From positions 21,036,913 through 21,100,912 of the forward strand of contig NC_046677.1 in the NCBI RefSeq assembly GCF_003369915.1: a stretch of DNA of 64,000 bases, written 5' to 3'. Shown piece by piece: positions 23,001 through 35,696 of this stretch. The notes under the pieces are model-generated. The model had not been told where the DNA came from. It did no database searches and worked only from the letters and a program-made list of their open reading frames with translations. This DNA is from Drosophila miranda. Taxonomy: Eukaryota > Arthropoda > Insecta > Diptera > Drosophilidae. The position numbers were made by a program, and so were the translations under genes. Numbering within the stretch: the stretch's first letter is position 1; the number at the start of each line of letters is the position of its first letter.

Positions 23001-26000
23001 GTACGTCTGTGGCATATGCGGCAATTCCATATGCAGATATGGTAGCAGCTATAGGGCGAGGGCAATAAACTCCAGCGACGGCTTAGGCGCAGGTTTTCTG
23101 TGGCTTACGCAGAGCTAATGAACCCATGAAAGGGGAAAGAAATTGCCCAGAAAGTGGCTGTAATTAAACGGATTGGAGCGGTATACTACTGTCAAGGAAT
23201 GGAAGGGTCATAGGATGTTGTAGGCATATTTCGGGCAGCCCTATTTTAAGGACAGTAACGAGTATATGTGGCTATGAGTGGGATTTGTGGACAGTAGTAA
23301 ATAAATAATTAAATGCAATAAGAGCAGGCACATAAAACTTGAGTATAGTAATTACTGTCTAACCGCAAGGAATGATTAATGAAGGTAGGACAGTGTAGGG
23401 TATGTATTTTCATATTCCTATTGTTTCTTAGCGTAGAAGAAGAACAGAAATACTACCAGAAAGCTAAGTAAAGAGGGCATCAATAAGCACTAAACAGAGC
23501 CAAGCTTTTAAAATATATACATATCATTGGGAGAAAAAATAGATAATCCAGGAACATAATATTATATTGAAAAGCAAAAAGGGCAGAAAAAAATGACAGA
23601 AATATTAGGATATGGGATACTAGATAGGATAATATAATAAGGGATAATAAAATATTTTTATATTCGATTGAGGCATAGACTAACATAAAATGAATGTATG
23701 TACCTATTGGTGCGAGTATCTGTACGATTCTCAAACCTTTCCATACGCACATGCAGCTTATATAATATTGGGTAATACACATATCATTCACCCTGCTCAG
23801 TTTTCGCAAGTTATACGCCAGCTAACGATTTCGCGTGGTTGGATGGAAATGTTCGATCTGTCCCCAAAGCCCCCCGCTCCGCTCCAGTCCACTTCTCGCC
23901 GCTCCGCTCACTTTTCCATCGATGATTAGAGGCGAATTCCATTTGCCAAAAGTATCGGCGAAAACATCTCGTCCAACAAATACTTACGCACTTGCTAACT
24001 CGTATTCGGGCCCCGAATGTCTCTGACCATTTTTGGGACGCAGTTGCAACTGCCACAACATTTGGCATAATGCAACCGCCACAGCAGTCAGTGGTGGTGG
24101 CAAGCATATACTCGTACGCGTAGCTCTGGCAGGGGCACTGCCACAGGCCGCACAATATCAATTTTCAGTTTCAATAGAATTACAGTCATTACCATTAGTA
24201 AACTGCCACTGGCCCGTGCAGCGGACGGACGCGCAAATAAACAATTCTGCAAACGATCTGACAATTCAACTGTCAATTAATTTCAATATATTGTAAATGA
24301 TTATAATTTCCATCCAAAGAGACTTCGTTTCAGTTTAGCAGTTTCTCCATTTCTCAGTTTTTCAGTGTTTCATTTTCTCATTTTTCTCAGATTTCTCAGT
24401 TCTCGATCCGAGCGAGTCTCGAACGCAAATTGTAATGTTTATGGCCAAATGCGGTCGCTGGCCGAAAACACGTTTCGGCCAAATGCGTTGTGCGAGTGCG
24501 AGTGCGTTGGCACACTTCTCCCCCGCTCCACGGACCCTCCTCGGACCGCTTATCTAGGCTTTCGCTTAAACGCGCCTCAAAGTGTTGGTTAAGTGCATTT
24601 AACCCGAACGTTAACGTTTGACGTTTAAATTGGCCACCGAAACGAGTTTTATTGTCGCCATCATAGCCATCATCATCATCATGATCATCGTCGTCATCCG
24701 TTCTCCAAGACCGCCAGAATCGATCGAACGGATTAATCAAATTATTATTTACACACTCTTCGCGTAGCCTAATCGCACGCATAAACTAGCCAAAGCCCAG
24801 GTTTTTGACACTTTTATAAGGCAGTTTTCCCATCGACTGTCGCATAAATAACTCCGCCGAAAGGCTCCCGGTGTCTAATTAATTTCGTCTTGGCGATATT
24901 TCAAAGAGCTCTCCGCCAGCGGCACACAGCACACAGCAGGAAGCGCTTTCAAAGTTGCATTATGGATCGATTCGATTCATTAGCTGATCGTTTCGGGATC
25001 ATCTTTATCGCTAGAATGGCGAATGGGAAAGCGAAAATTACTTACTCACTTTACGATGATTTCATTGCGCAGAGATGCAGTTACGAAGAGCTAACAAGTG
25101 TTTTCTAATGGGTTGGAATGGGGTTTAATAAGACGCGATACTCCTAATGGTATGAAATACGAATAAGAAAGAGGCACAAAAGCCCTTTCAGTTATAGAAC
25201 CTTTTATTAAAGGTCTTTGTTAAGCAAAAGCTTTTTCACGAGCTGTTGCTAATTAAAATCAAAAGGTAAAGGAGGTTTCATATAACATTTATGTATGTAC
25301 TTTTTTGGTAAGCTGAAGCGAAAATATATAATATATATGTTGGTTGTATGAACGATCGGCGCAAAACTAAAATGCAAGGGCTGACCGGCCTAGAGAAGAA
25401 GAGAGCAAGAGTGGGCGAAAGATGCAGAGCGTCACAGCAGTTCGGGGCTGTTGCGAGAGAACTACTAGATGCCATAGCTGTAGAAACGAAACGAAGAAGG
25501 CAGGATAGAAAGACGAAAGAACGACCGCTGCAATGATTATCTACAGTGGGCACGTTTACTGGGAAACACGACAGTCTTCAGATGTAATTATTGATATCAG
25601 TCTGTAGGCAGTTCTATGGTTCTCTAACCTATTTCTTGTGCTTTCTTATTGATTTATTATATATCTTATGTGAAAATTCTGATTGCGATCTGTGCGGGTA
25701 TTTATGTGTATAGCTTTCAATCTTCAAAGCATATCTCCGAACTTAAATCTAATGGAGAAGTTGAATATTGAATATTTCTAACCAGTTTTAATAGAAATAC
25801 CTACAAATTGTAGCCGAAGATGAATCCTAAAATACCATTATTGGTTCAGGCTGAGAAATATATTTAAATTATCTGCGCATCCAAACCAACTTTATCTTCT
25901 GTAATTAATTGTAAAAATTCCTTCTCTTCCAGCTTCTGGGGTCCTCCGCTGCTGGCGTTGCTCGACGGACGTCTCGAACGGGGAGTTCTGCAACGATCCC

Positions 26001-29000
26001 TTCCAGCCGGACAGCATCTCGGAGCAGCAGCGCTACTGGAGCTACGTGAACTGCACCTACTCGGTGGGCGTCAAGTCGGTGAATGCGCGTCCCGTGTGCA
26101 AGAAACTGGTGCAGGAAGGTGAGATCAAAGACCAGTATTCCTCCTTCCCGATTCCTCAGGCATAACCAATTATTCAACCCGTTGCATTGTTGTGACCGCG
26201 TGTGCGGTCTTTGGACAGCTTTGGAGATTGGGAGATTGAGAGATCGAGAGGGAGAGGCACCCCCATCCCCGACCACTCACACCGGCTCACATGCGGCTCA
26301 CACCCAGCTCTGGGACTGCGACTGCCACAAGAGACTCAAACGAGATTGAAATTTATTGCCCCGACAAAGTCCAAACAAGTGCAACAACCAGCGGACAATT
26401 GCAGGCCGCAGCTGCCACGCTGGCTGGGCGTTGATCGGGGGCGTGGCAAGTGGCAGGGGCAAGGCACATATCGGTGCGGTGCACTGCGGTGCAGAGCGAC
26501 AGCCAACAAGTGGCGACACTTTGGCCCACAGAGTTGCATGTGCCGCTAATTTACGGCAAATTTATGGGGAGAGACACACGCGGCGTATGAGTGATATTTG
26601 CCGCGGTCTTAAGCTCGATTCGAGCCTGGGTCTATATTGTTGCTAGGCGTGTTTTATTGTTGCCCTGTGGCCAGAGCAAATTGTGCATTTGCATACGACA
26701 AGAAAGCACAGACACAGACGACAAAACCAAATCAAGATAGGACTACTGACAGACACATTCGGGGGACGACGATTTGTATACCCATGAAACCCAAGAAACA
26801 AACCCAAGACAGTTCCTCAGCCAGTTATCTTTAAATCTTAGGCAAACAACAAGATCCCCTTTGGAGTCTGAAACTCTTTCTTCTATTCGTGACATCTGCT
26901 CAAAATCATAATACCCTCTGCCAGGGTACTACAAAGCTAAAAAGCTGAAAATGAAACAAAAATTGAAATGGAAATCCGCACTGTTTGTCCAATTTGCCAA
27001 ACGATCCGTATCGTTGCATTTTGATCTGAATTAGCTTTCGGGGCTAGGGCTGTCCCGAATCAGCATTCACCTGTGTCACGACAGCCGGTGGCACATAAAC
27101 ATGTCAAAAGCAGACGCGTCGGGCCTGGCCAGTAGGAATACGTTATGTGGGTCAACAAGCCGAACAATGAAATGCGAAAAAATGTTAACATTTAATGATG
27201 TAATAACAATTTGCAGTCTTTATGGCATTCAAATAAACAATAGATAAACAAATAACTATGGAGAGAAAAAAAATACAATTTTGTTGCAAAAATAAATAAA
27301 TATAAATAAATCTAAATAAAAGTCGCTAAGCGTAAAATTACTCATAAATCTAAGGCAGTTTTTGGTGCCTTTTAGGCTTATGACGAATCAATTAAAATAA
27401 ATTTTGTGGAGATGGTGAGTGGATGTTGTAGATTTTCGATTATACATTTATGGATATTTTGACAAATTTGTTTGTTCTGCTCTATATTTGTACAGAAGTT
27501 TCAATGGGTATGCTGTGATTTATCACAATAAATATACATTAAAGTCGCGCTTAGAAAAGATCATTAATTAGAGTCAAATTGGGTTCTACTTGTATGGATA
27601 TTGAAATGTCGATAAATTACATATTTTATAAGAGATTAAAATCGAAGAATTAATTAATTAAAATGTACCATATCTCTATGCGACTATCGTAGTTCCCTTT
27701 AATGATATTCCACCCACTGAAAGATCTCCATATCTACCATTTATAAGCCACTTATTTCGCCATTTCAAATGTCTAAAAAGCGTTTAGCCATCATTGATCA
27801 TTGATCCATAAGCATGACATCAACATCAACAACAAGTGCAGTGGCAGGGATTTCTCGGACAACATTTAAGCAATTTCTTATGGCCAATTAATGAACACCA
27901 TTAAATTTTTGCAATCAAGCGTCTACAAATTGGCTCGGCGTATATTTGCAAGATATTTCAGTTGGCAGTTTGGCAATTAAAATTGCAATTGCAATTGCAG
28001 ACTCTCGACTGCATTGGAAGCTGTCTCTGAGACTGAGTCTCTGAGTCTCAGTCTCATTCCCCAAAACTGAAACATGAGCAGCGCTTGTAATGCGAAAAAT
28101 ACATAATATACGATCGGAACGGACTCGGGGCTCGGGGCTAAAGGGGGGTGGTCGGGCAAAAATACATATAAATTAATTAAGTTGTTGCACAGCGTGAAGC
28201 GCTCAATTACGGGCCATAAGAAGACGGAACCCGGGCCGGACAACGCCAACGCGCGGGGGAACGCGGCAGCAGAATGTCTGAGAAAAATGCAACAAGGCGA
28301 TGCAACATGTTGTTGCAGTAACGAGTATATGCGATCAATTTATATGCCGTTAAATTAATTGCCTCTGAAGCCATCGCCGAGACGAGTGGCAAGGCTTTTG
28401 GCCAAATGTCAAATTAAAAAAATGTATTCCATAATTTTACCCGCCAGTTTCCAAAAGGCCAAAATCTGAAGCCAAGCAATTAGCTGCCGGCTGTTGCGGT
28501 TGTACCAGTTGTCTGTTGGTTGTACGTCACTCGGCCAAAAATTTTGCAACTTGTTGCATTGCCATCAACACAAAAAAAGTTGATGGCTAGCTGGCAACCA
28601 TTTTTGGCCACTAACAGCTTATTTCGTGCACTTTTCTCAGGGGAATTTTCAGAGCCAAAAGGGAGCGACATCTGGCAAAGTCTGATATATATGTTTCGTT
28701 GATGAGTTTGTTAGAAAATGATTTCAAATGTGAACTTTTGTAAGTGTATTCTGAATCTTTTACACCATTTTCAACTGCAGATCTGTTCCGTAGATCCTTA
28801 TGATGTTTGTCTTTCCGTGAGGGTATACAAACTTCGTGGCAAGCAGCACTACTCTTTCGGGCTGGCTTTTCTTTTTTGTCTTTACTTTTTTCCTTATTTT
28901 TTGTATAAAAAATCCACAACAAGCCATAAATAATTAAATTAATTAAAATTTAAATTTATGACACTGTGTGTGCGGCAAACAATTTCAAGCATTTTTTGTC

Positions 29001-30460
29001 GATTTTTGCTGTTGTTGCTGATGTTTGCGGCAAGCGGAGCACGCGGCGTATGCGCAATGCGTCCCTATATGCGTATGGCCGCTGCATTCTGCGAGCCTTG
29101 TTTGATGCCGCGGCCGTGATAAGGCGACAATTGTCAACAATTTTATTAACCCATACTCGTGTGCATGTACGTGTGCATTTCATGACTTTCATGGCCCAGT
29201 GTCGCGCGGGTCCGTCCGCATCCGAGTCTGAGCCAATCACAAAAATGGTCAACGTTGACCATTTCAAGCGGCTTTTAAACTTCGATTTTGCTTTATTTCG
29301 TTTGAAATGTTTTCAGTATTTTGTCGTTTTGTTCTATTTGCACCACAGACACACATACGACATACGACTGCGCAGAGCTACACACGCAATGAAAAACGCA
29401 ATTTGTTGTGGATTTTTTTTGTTTGTTTTTTGTGTGTGATTTGCTCTTTCTGGTTTTCATTTGCTGTTTGCTGTTTAATTGCAAATTGTCTCGTATCGCC
29501 GAGTTTCACGTTCGGTTTTTGGCAAATCGTGTGCGTTTCGCAGGCAGCCGCGTGGAACCTCTAGACATAGACATAGACACAGGCCTCATTTTGCAGTTGG
29601 AGCCGCGTTTTTCTGTGTTGGAACCCCAAGCAAATGTATGGCGAGCCTTGAACCTATTACTCAGGTTGTGGTCCGCCGAGATAAGGCATCGCAATGGCCC
29701 ACTCAAATTACTTTCTTTGGCGAATGAGGAATTTCCAGACTTCAACTATTACTTTAAGTTGTACAGAATGCACATCTGACTATGTGGTGAAGTATAAATG
29801 AAGGTGACAGACGCAATCTGAAAGACAAAGATTTTGCTCACTTATGACATTTTTGGTCCAATTTCCAAGCATCTGACAAACTAAAGAACCCCCACGACAG
29901 TTTATGACTAGATACCCGTGCTATTCATCATTCCCTGGCATTTATCCAGCCATAATGACCACATCGAAGCCAGCCCCAGTTGACATGGGGCACTGGCACT
30001 GGCACTGGCACTGGCACTAGCACTTTGCCTCGTGGCCATTTCAAATGTCATTTTTGAGATTTTTTCATGGTTCGAGCAACAACCAGAATGGCAGAGAGTC
30101 AAGCCCACGCCAGGCACGTACACATAAATTAAATTTAATGCGCACACAGCTCTCCTCTGTACGTACCCCTCCCCCTGCAGTAGGCATTAATTAAAATGGT
30201 TTAATGAAAATATTTAAACTCTTCTCCTCTTCCCTTTTGCAGTGTACGGCAAGCGGGTGATTTCACGCTCATGTTTTTACGAGGATATGGACGATCCGGC
30301 AGACAAGTGCGCGATGGACCAGACCTCGTCCTACATCAAGACCGTCTACTGCCGCACCTGCACCACGGACGGCTGCAACGGATCCGGGGGCATAACGCCG
30401 CTGATGGCTCTCCTGCTGCTGCCCCTGCTGGCGGCCCTGAGGCAGCTGGTATGCAAATGA
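20074..30460 (+). CDS. Ly6/uPAR (three-finger) GPI-anchored protein, 157 residues
   Basis: Three exons, 20074-20143, 25933-26118 and 30243-30460, join in phase 1 at both introns (5.8 and 4.1 kb) and end at TGA 30460. Residues 1-25 are a signal peptide. The mature part has ten cysteines in Ly6 order: CWRC, EFCND, NCT, VCKK, SCFY, KCAM, YCRTC and a final CNG. An N-C-T glycosylation site is present. A hydrophobic Leu-rich tail follows a small-residue SGG site, as for GPI attachment. Insect Ly6 proteins act at the cell surface, for example in septate junctions, ion channel modulation and sleep control. This gene belongs to the Ly6 array that includes, from memory, twit, CG31675, CG31676, CG9336/bero and CG9338. 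It most resembles CG31676, but I am not sure. AATAAA signals lie near 30947-30960. Confidence 0.88.
22010..22250. repeat. Degenerate short tandem repeat, about 60-70 bp period
   Basis: Four diverged copies of a module with a GTAAGGG/GTAGG core followed by GTTC or CTCC and a GGAATTT end occur near 22020, 22075, 22160 and 22225. Copies are irregular, so the alignment is by eye only. Confidence 0.35.
25340..25580. mobile_element. Diverged BEL/Pao-type LTR relic in Ly6 intron 1
   Basis: Shared blocks in the same order link this stretch with the LTR at 41990-42283: ATGCAAGGGCTGAC, a TCGGGGC.GCTGTT block, AGACGAAAGAA followed by CCGCTGCA, and a CTACAGTGGG block. Intervening sequence is diverged. 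No internal retroelement sequence is seen beside it, so it is probably a solo LTR remnant. Confidence 0.5.
26119..30242 (+). other. Second intron of the first Ly6 gene (4.1 kb)
   Basis: Contains several overlapping random open frames, a CTCTGAGTCTCAG palindrome-like stretch near 28016-28055 and a (GGCACT)n tract of five to six copies at about 29988-30020. No nested gene is supported. Confidence 0.5.
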
Positions 30461-31347
30461 GATCCCCGGGAACCGTCTATGTTCTGGGAGGAGGACTTAA
30501 TTACGGATGTGCAAACTAAATTTCCAGCCATTAGAAGATTTTCAGAATTTGCGCATGTTTGGGTTGCCCGGAACTAAGGGAATTTCTTCATCGAGTTTTT
30601 AGTCACTATGCCACATGCAACACACATACCACACACAGATTCACAAATGCACGCAGACGTAGAGAGTAGGGAGAGAGATGTATCTGTATCTCCAGCACAT
30701 CAAGTCACATTCGTCATCATCAAGGACTGAATCATGTACAATACATGTCACATGGTCACCCTCTCAATCAATCAATCCCAACTATTGTATACACCTCGAA
30801 TCGCATCACACACACTCTCACACAAACACCAACACTTAACTTTGTTGTAATATGTACATCTTTGTAATGCCTTTAATATTGTATTTGTAATTGAAAATGG
30901 AAAACGCGCACACACACTCGTCCGTCACGCGGTGTCTGTGTGTCACGTAAATAAATAAATCGTAATTAGATGGTACGAAATTTAAGGATTTTCCATGGGA
31001 CTTTAAAGTTTTTGAATATAATTATAAACTTGTACTGCCGACAATGATAGCTCCAGTACTTTACATATATCTCACAACGTGACACCACGTTCCTTCGTTT
31101 ATGTAAGAGGTAACCTCATTGTTTATAAAGAGATGAATAAAGATAAGGCTCATTTCAGACAGATCGTGGCATATAAGGGCATAACTTGGCATTAAGGGCT
31201 ACCAAAATCCGGGAGCTCAACATGAATATACTTCAAACATCCCATTACCTTCCACTTACCTGTCTGATCCTACCCCGAAGCAGAGTTCAGTTAAGTTCTA
31301 CCGAATTCCCATTCCCATTCAACAACTGCCAGATTCTGGGTCCTGTC
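30461..31347. other. 3' UTR of the first Ly6 gene and short intergenic gap
   Basis: CA-rich and AT-rich non-coding sequence. Overlapping AATAAA signals at about 30947-30960 probably end the Ly6 transcript. The rest is upstream sequence of the next gene. Confidence 0.5.
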
Positions 31348-32223
31348 ATGGAAAGTGCTTCAACAAAGTCCCCCCAACACCAAGTCCAAGTCCACGACAA
31401 AAATGAAGATCCACTGCCGGTATGGAGCCGTCTTCTGAACCGCAACGCGGATGGTCGTAAGCGTAGTAACAACTACCGGACCGACCAGTACCAGGTGGAG
31501 ATCTCCGACCGGCTGTGGTCGCTTTGGGGCAGTGCACAGGTCGTGGAGGATGTTTCAGATCTTCCTAGTACGTCTGGCGAACAAATTGTTTCGGGGACAC
31601 AACTTCGTGGTAAGTCTGCCGAAACTCAAGTGGTTCCGGGACGGACTCTGGCCTGCTGTGTGATGGCCTGCTGTGCCAGCAACTTTCGGTCGTTGGACTT
31701 TTGGAGCTCGCATACGCTGGACAGGATCGTTGCCAATGGCCATAAGTACCACAATGCCAGCGCTGCGAGGATCAAGAGGCCGGAGGGGGCTGCAGAGCTG
31801 GTCCTGGAGAATTTGCTCACCGCCTGCTCAATGGACAGGCACCACTTCTGGGTGAACACTGAGAAGGTGATCACTGGGATACTATACAACAGGCACAAGA
31901 GCCTTGGGGCTGCACTCAGCATCTTCTTCAACCACCAGCAGAAGACGGGTATCCTGCAGCTCAAGAATAAGGCCCTGGCCTTTGGCTTCATCCCAGAAGC
32001 AGCGGCAGGTGGGGCCTTCTTCATGTTCCATTGCCAGGCCCAGGGCAAGCCCATCTTCAAGGACTCTGAGAGCGCTCCGTATGTGCTGCGGATGCGGCAA
32101 CTGCAGCAGCTGCTCCATTGCATCCTGACCACACTAAACGAACGCACGTGGAACGTACCCTTCAAGATACACAAGGTGTCGTGTGTGGCCAGGAATCGAT
32201 CGAGGTCGCGTGGCACATACTAG
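31348..32223 (+). CDS. Single-exon protein of unknown function, 291 residues, possibly cysteine-protease-like
   Basis: The frame is open from 31186, but the first sequence that looks like a protein start is ATG 31348 (an in-frame ATG also lies at 31222). The stop is TAG 32221-32223. The N-terminal 35 residues are low-complexity. A conserved-looking core starts at SDRLWSLWGS (about residue 53), followed by LACCVMACCASNFRSLDFWS (about 100-120) and LDRIVANGHKYHN. The C-terminal half has a FFMFHCQAQGKPIF strand and an LRQLQQLLHCIL helix. The order - a Cys followed by a hydrophobic helix, a WSS.TLD..V..G..Y motif, then a late aromatic strand - recalls OTU/papain-like peptidases encoded by insect genomes and mobile elements. 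That is inference from pattern only. No signal peptide. Family not recognised. Confidence 0.7.
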   Translation: MESASTKSPQHQVQVHDKNEDPLPVWSRLLNRNADGRKRSNNYRTDQYQVEISDRLWSLWGSAQVVEDVSDLPSTSGEQIVSGTQLRGKSAETQVVPGRTLACCVMACCASNFRSLDFWSSHTLDRIVANGHKYHNASAARIKRPEGAAELVLENLLTACSMDRHHFWVNTEKVITGILYNRHKSLGAALSIFFNHQQKTGILQLKNKALAFGFIPEAAAGGAFFMFHCQAQGKPIFKDSESAPYVLRMRQLQQLLHCILTTLNERTWNVPFKIHKVSCVARNRSRSRGTY

Positions 32224-32799
32224 GCACGGTTGGGGGATTCGGTAGGAAACGGAAACAAATTAAAAACTATTTTTAAAAGTGATATGTTTTGGATTAAAAT
32301 TCTATCTAGAATTTTGAATGTTAGATCCAGTTCCGTTCCCAGTCAATCGAACATTTACGTTTGAAATTCAGTAAAGAGCATCTTAGACTTAGAGTGTATT
32401 CCAAAATTATAACAATTACATTATTATCATTGTGTCAGATAAAGAATGGATGTGAATTAAGCAATGGAGATCAATGTGTATCTCGGACTACTCGCTTTCT
32501 CGTTTCGCTGACTTTATTTTTTGCTATTCCGTTGCTCCCATAAATTACCATCAATATTTAGGTGAGCGTAGCTTAGAGCAATCAGCAGTGACTAATCGTA
32601 CCAATGATCTAAGTCAAGGAAAGCTTGAGTGTAATCTCAGATCAGATCCCAGTTATCCTCTGAATACACAAGTGACTCAATTCTTAACCATCCTCTCGTA
32701 CACATGTACGACCGACTTGCCCTCCTTCTTTGCCCAATCAAATGCAATTTTGGAAAGCCAAATCAAAAGTAATTGTCTCACATCACTGCGCTTGACATG
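32224..32799. other. Gap between the single-exon gene and the repeat island
   Basis: AT-rich sequence. The right part probably contains the 3' end of the minus-strand non-LTR relic, whose exact end I could not fix. Confidence 0.35.
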
Positions 32800-33508
32800 C
32801 ATATATGTATGTATGGTTATGAGGATTATTTTTGCGTTATTGTTGTTAGGATTGGAAATGTATTGCATGGGGTCGGTGTTATGGAATATTGAGGATCTTT
32901 GAAGAGAGAGGGCGGGGCATGTGTATAGTATGTGTCTTATGTTTATGGTTTGGTTGTGGCACAGTGGGCATGCGTTTGTTAGATTGTTTAGTATTATAAC
33001 TCTACAATTGTATTTACTATTAACGTTGTACGAAATATCGTAAGTATCGATCCGATAGTTCTAGTTCATCCGATAGTTCGCAGAACTAGAACTATGAGAG
33101 AACGAGTGATCGGAGCTGGGGTTTAATGAGCACTTTTGGCGGTATGGACAAGACGAGGAGGTTGAAAAGAATTAAGTAAAAATAAAATCATAAAAAGCAC
33201 GAAACATCCGTGGACCTTTTGCGCCAATACGTTAGAGGATGTTTTATCCATGTAGTGGGCATTGGTGAATCTTGTGTGCCCTAGACTCAATCTGTTTAGG
33301 ATGACTTGGTGTATTCTGTTAAGGTTGTTTAGGTTTTTGGAGCGAGGATGAGTGGAGGATAGATTGATAACTTGTTGGTACCAGGGGGAAGTCTTGGTGA
33401 GGAGGTCTGTTTGTTTCGATAGGAGGATTTTCTTAAGGAATAGTGAGATGTCGTTAGAATTATGATTGGGGGTATATATGAGGGGTTGTTTGGAGGTAGT
33501 TTTCGTTC
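32800..33508 (-). mobile_element. Non-LTR retrotransposon relic with RNase H, 3' part
   Basis: Minus-strand translation shows INRLRIGHTR-like NRLSLGHTRFTNAH and then CPLCHNQTINIRHILYTC, the end of ORF2 in I/R1/LOA-type elements that carry an RNase H domain. The reading is broken by a 253-bp insertion (32978-33236). The relic continues on the far side of the hAT element at 38862-39060. It is 5'-truncated and non-functional. Confidence 0.65.
32978..33236. mobile_element. Short (about 250 bp) insertion in the non-LTR relic, MITE-like
   Basis: GTTAGA occurs at 32978-32983 and again at 33231-33236. The sequence between interrupts a coding relic whose two sides otherwise continue one another. It contains repeated GATAGTTC and AGAACTA motifs that can pair (near 33050-33095). 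No coding capacity. Confidence 0.5.
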
Positions 33509-34022
33509 TAGTGTTGGGTAAACATCGTTCAATTTACTGAATAAGTTCGTTCGTTCATTTTTATGCAGTGAACTAAGTCGTTCTTTTAGTTCGTTCCTTT
33601 TTGTTCATCTTATTCGTTCTTTTTCGTTCATCGTTCTTTTTTGTTCATCGTTCTTTTCCGTTCGTTCTTTTTTGTTCATCGTTCTTTTTTTTCATTGTCC
33701 CTTTAGTTCGTTCTTTTTTGTTCTTTGGCCTGTTTTGTTTATCGGTCTTTTTGTTCTTAGTTCAATTTTAAAGTCTCATATCTAGTTTTAAGCTTATATG
33801 TAAATAATGCACTACAATTCATTGACGTTTTAACTTCTTAAATTTATTTTAATTCGTACTTAGTACTTGATATCGTTAGGACACAACCAACAGTTTCAAT
33901 TAAGTATCTCGTTTTCCATTTTTTATGTTTTAGAAGTCGGGGCTGAAAAACAATAATCAATTTTACTTATGTTGTCCATTATAATTTTAAAACCTATAAA
34001 ATACACACCATTTTTAAGTATT

Positions 34023-35573
34023 TCACATATTATTATGTAAAAACATAAGGCTTTCAACCTTATTGGGCGTCAAAAGCGTTCGTCTTTTGCGGACTATTTC
34101 TTCTGCTGCAGAAAATAGGCGCTCACATGGCACCGACGTGGCCACCAAACAAAGACGTTTCAACGTATATTCGTATAGTCGTGGATATACATTTTTTCGC
34201 TGCGTCCACCAGATCAAAGGGTCCTGCTTTCTATTGATGTTCTCTTCTGCTAGGTATTTATCTACCTCTCTAATGGCAGCAGCCGTGTTACAGCTTGGCT
34301 TTGTTATTTGGTTATACTGCTTGTCATAGTCGTCCCAAATTCCACTTTTGGTTGGCGACGTTTAGACGGTTTCGATTTGTGAAGACAGATCATCAGCAAC
34401 ATTATCAACCAATCCCGTTTGAGCGATCTTACATTGTAGAGCTGCAACTGTTTTTTCATAGCATTCATCGGACCTAAAACACCGTTTTTTAAATCTTGGG
34501 TCTAGTATGGTGCTCTCTGCATACAAAATATTATTTTCCAAATCCCCAAAACGTACGGTCAACTTCTCTTTGAGTTTTTCTACGACTGCCCGTAGAAAAT
34601 CATGTTTTGGAATAGCTTTGGCTATGGATTGATGCAGCAATGTGGCCATTATAATAACATTTGATAAGGTGACATTTTTCTCTGCTGAAATTTCAGTTGT
34701 TATTTCAGAAAATGGCTTCAGCACTGGCAATACACCATCAATAATTTCCCATTCTGCCTGGGTCAGTACTAGTTCAGGGCGTAGAAGGGAAATGACCACC
34801 ATAACTCCATCTTTTAAAATAGACAAGCGCTGAAACATTTTGTATGTTGAGTTCCAACGTGTAGGCACATCTTGTGTCAGCTTAAGGTCGGGAAGATTTA
34901 ATTGGCTATTAATTTCTTTGAGCTTCTTGAATCCGGATGAGCTGCGATTGAAAAATTCTACAATTGCCTTTGCTTTGACCCTTACACTGTCAATTGGTCC
35001 CAGTGCTTTCTGTACAATGATGTTCAAAGTGTGGGCAAAGCATGGAATATGGCGCCAATTTCCCAATTTTATCGCTGATACGATATTGGCAGCATTGTCT
35101 GATGCAATTGCAGTAATTTTATCTAAAATTTTCCAATCAGCTGCAACACTCTGAAGAAAAGAGCAAAGATTGAGGCTTGTGTGCCTCTCACCGAACGCTT
35201 CACAAGCTAGCATATGCGAAGATAGTTCCATATTCGTCTTGTCTATGAAGTGTGCGGTTACAGCTATGTAACTCTTATTGGTGAGCGATGTCCATCCATC
35301 AGTTGTGAGACAAACTCCAGATGCAGATGCTATCTTCTCTTTCACATTGGCAATTAACTCACTGTGTATATTTGGAAGTAGCACATTAGACAGCGTTTTA
35401 CGTGTGGGCAACTTATATCCAGGGCAATTTGAAACGTCCTCTATCAGCTTCTTAAAATCCGGCTCCTCCACGATCCGGAGAGCATGATGGCCTTTGGAAA
35501 TCATTCGCACTAACTGTTTGTCTAATTGCTCACTTTTACGCGCTGTCGGTGGCTTCTGAACAAATGCAGTTAT
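34023..35573 (-). pseudogene. hAT transposase, catalytic and C-terminal part
   Basis: A ZBED-like hAT transposase reading on the minus strand. It contains CLTTDGWTS and ASDNAANIVSAIKL with the RNase H-like acidic residues, then IPCFAHTLNIIVQKAL. The C-terminal dimerisation block is SVPCERLFSAAEEIVRKRR ending LMFLHNN. One in-frame TAA at 34364-34362 separates the main frame from the C-terminal block, and the N-terminal BED finger is separated by an inserted element, so this copy cannot make a full transposase. Confidence 0.85.
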
Positions 35574-35696
35574 TATACCCGATACTCAAAATGAGTATTG
35601 GGGTATATTAGATTTGTGGTAAATGTGGATGTGTGTAACGTCCAGAAGGAATCGTTTCCGACCCCATAAAGTATATATATTCTTGATCAGCATCAA

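Larger units (their letters stand above)
20144..25932 (+). other. First intron of the first Ly6 gene (5.8 kb)
   Basis: No nested gene is supported. It contains a degenerate short repeat array at about 22010-22250, an LTR-like relic at about 25340-25580 and (GGGAGT)n-type tracts near 22745-22775. Long first introns of fly Ly6 genes often hold enhancers. None can be assigned here. Confidence 0.5.

Noticed and set aside
26083-26834. Open frames in Ly6 intron 2 just after exon 2
   Set aside because: They begin with exon read-through or random starts and show no protein-like motif; the flanking splice sites are strong.
29988-30020. (GGCACT)n tract
   Set aside because: Simple microsatellite in an intron; no evidence for function.
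31287-32216. Long minus-strand open frames opposite the single-exon gene
   Set aside because: They mirror the plus-strand frame, have no plausible start context and lack motifs; the plus strand has the longer, more protein-like reading.
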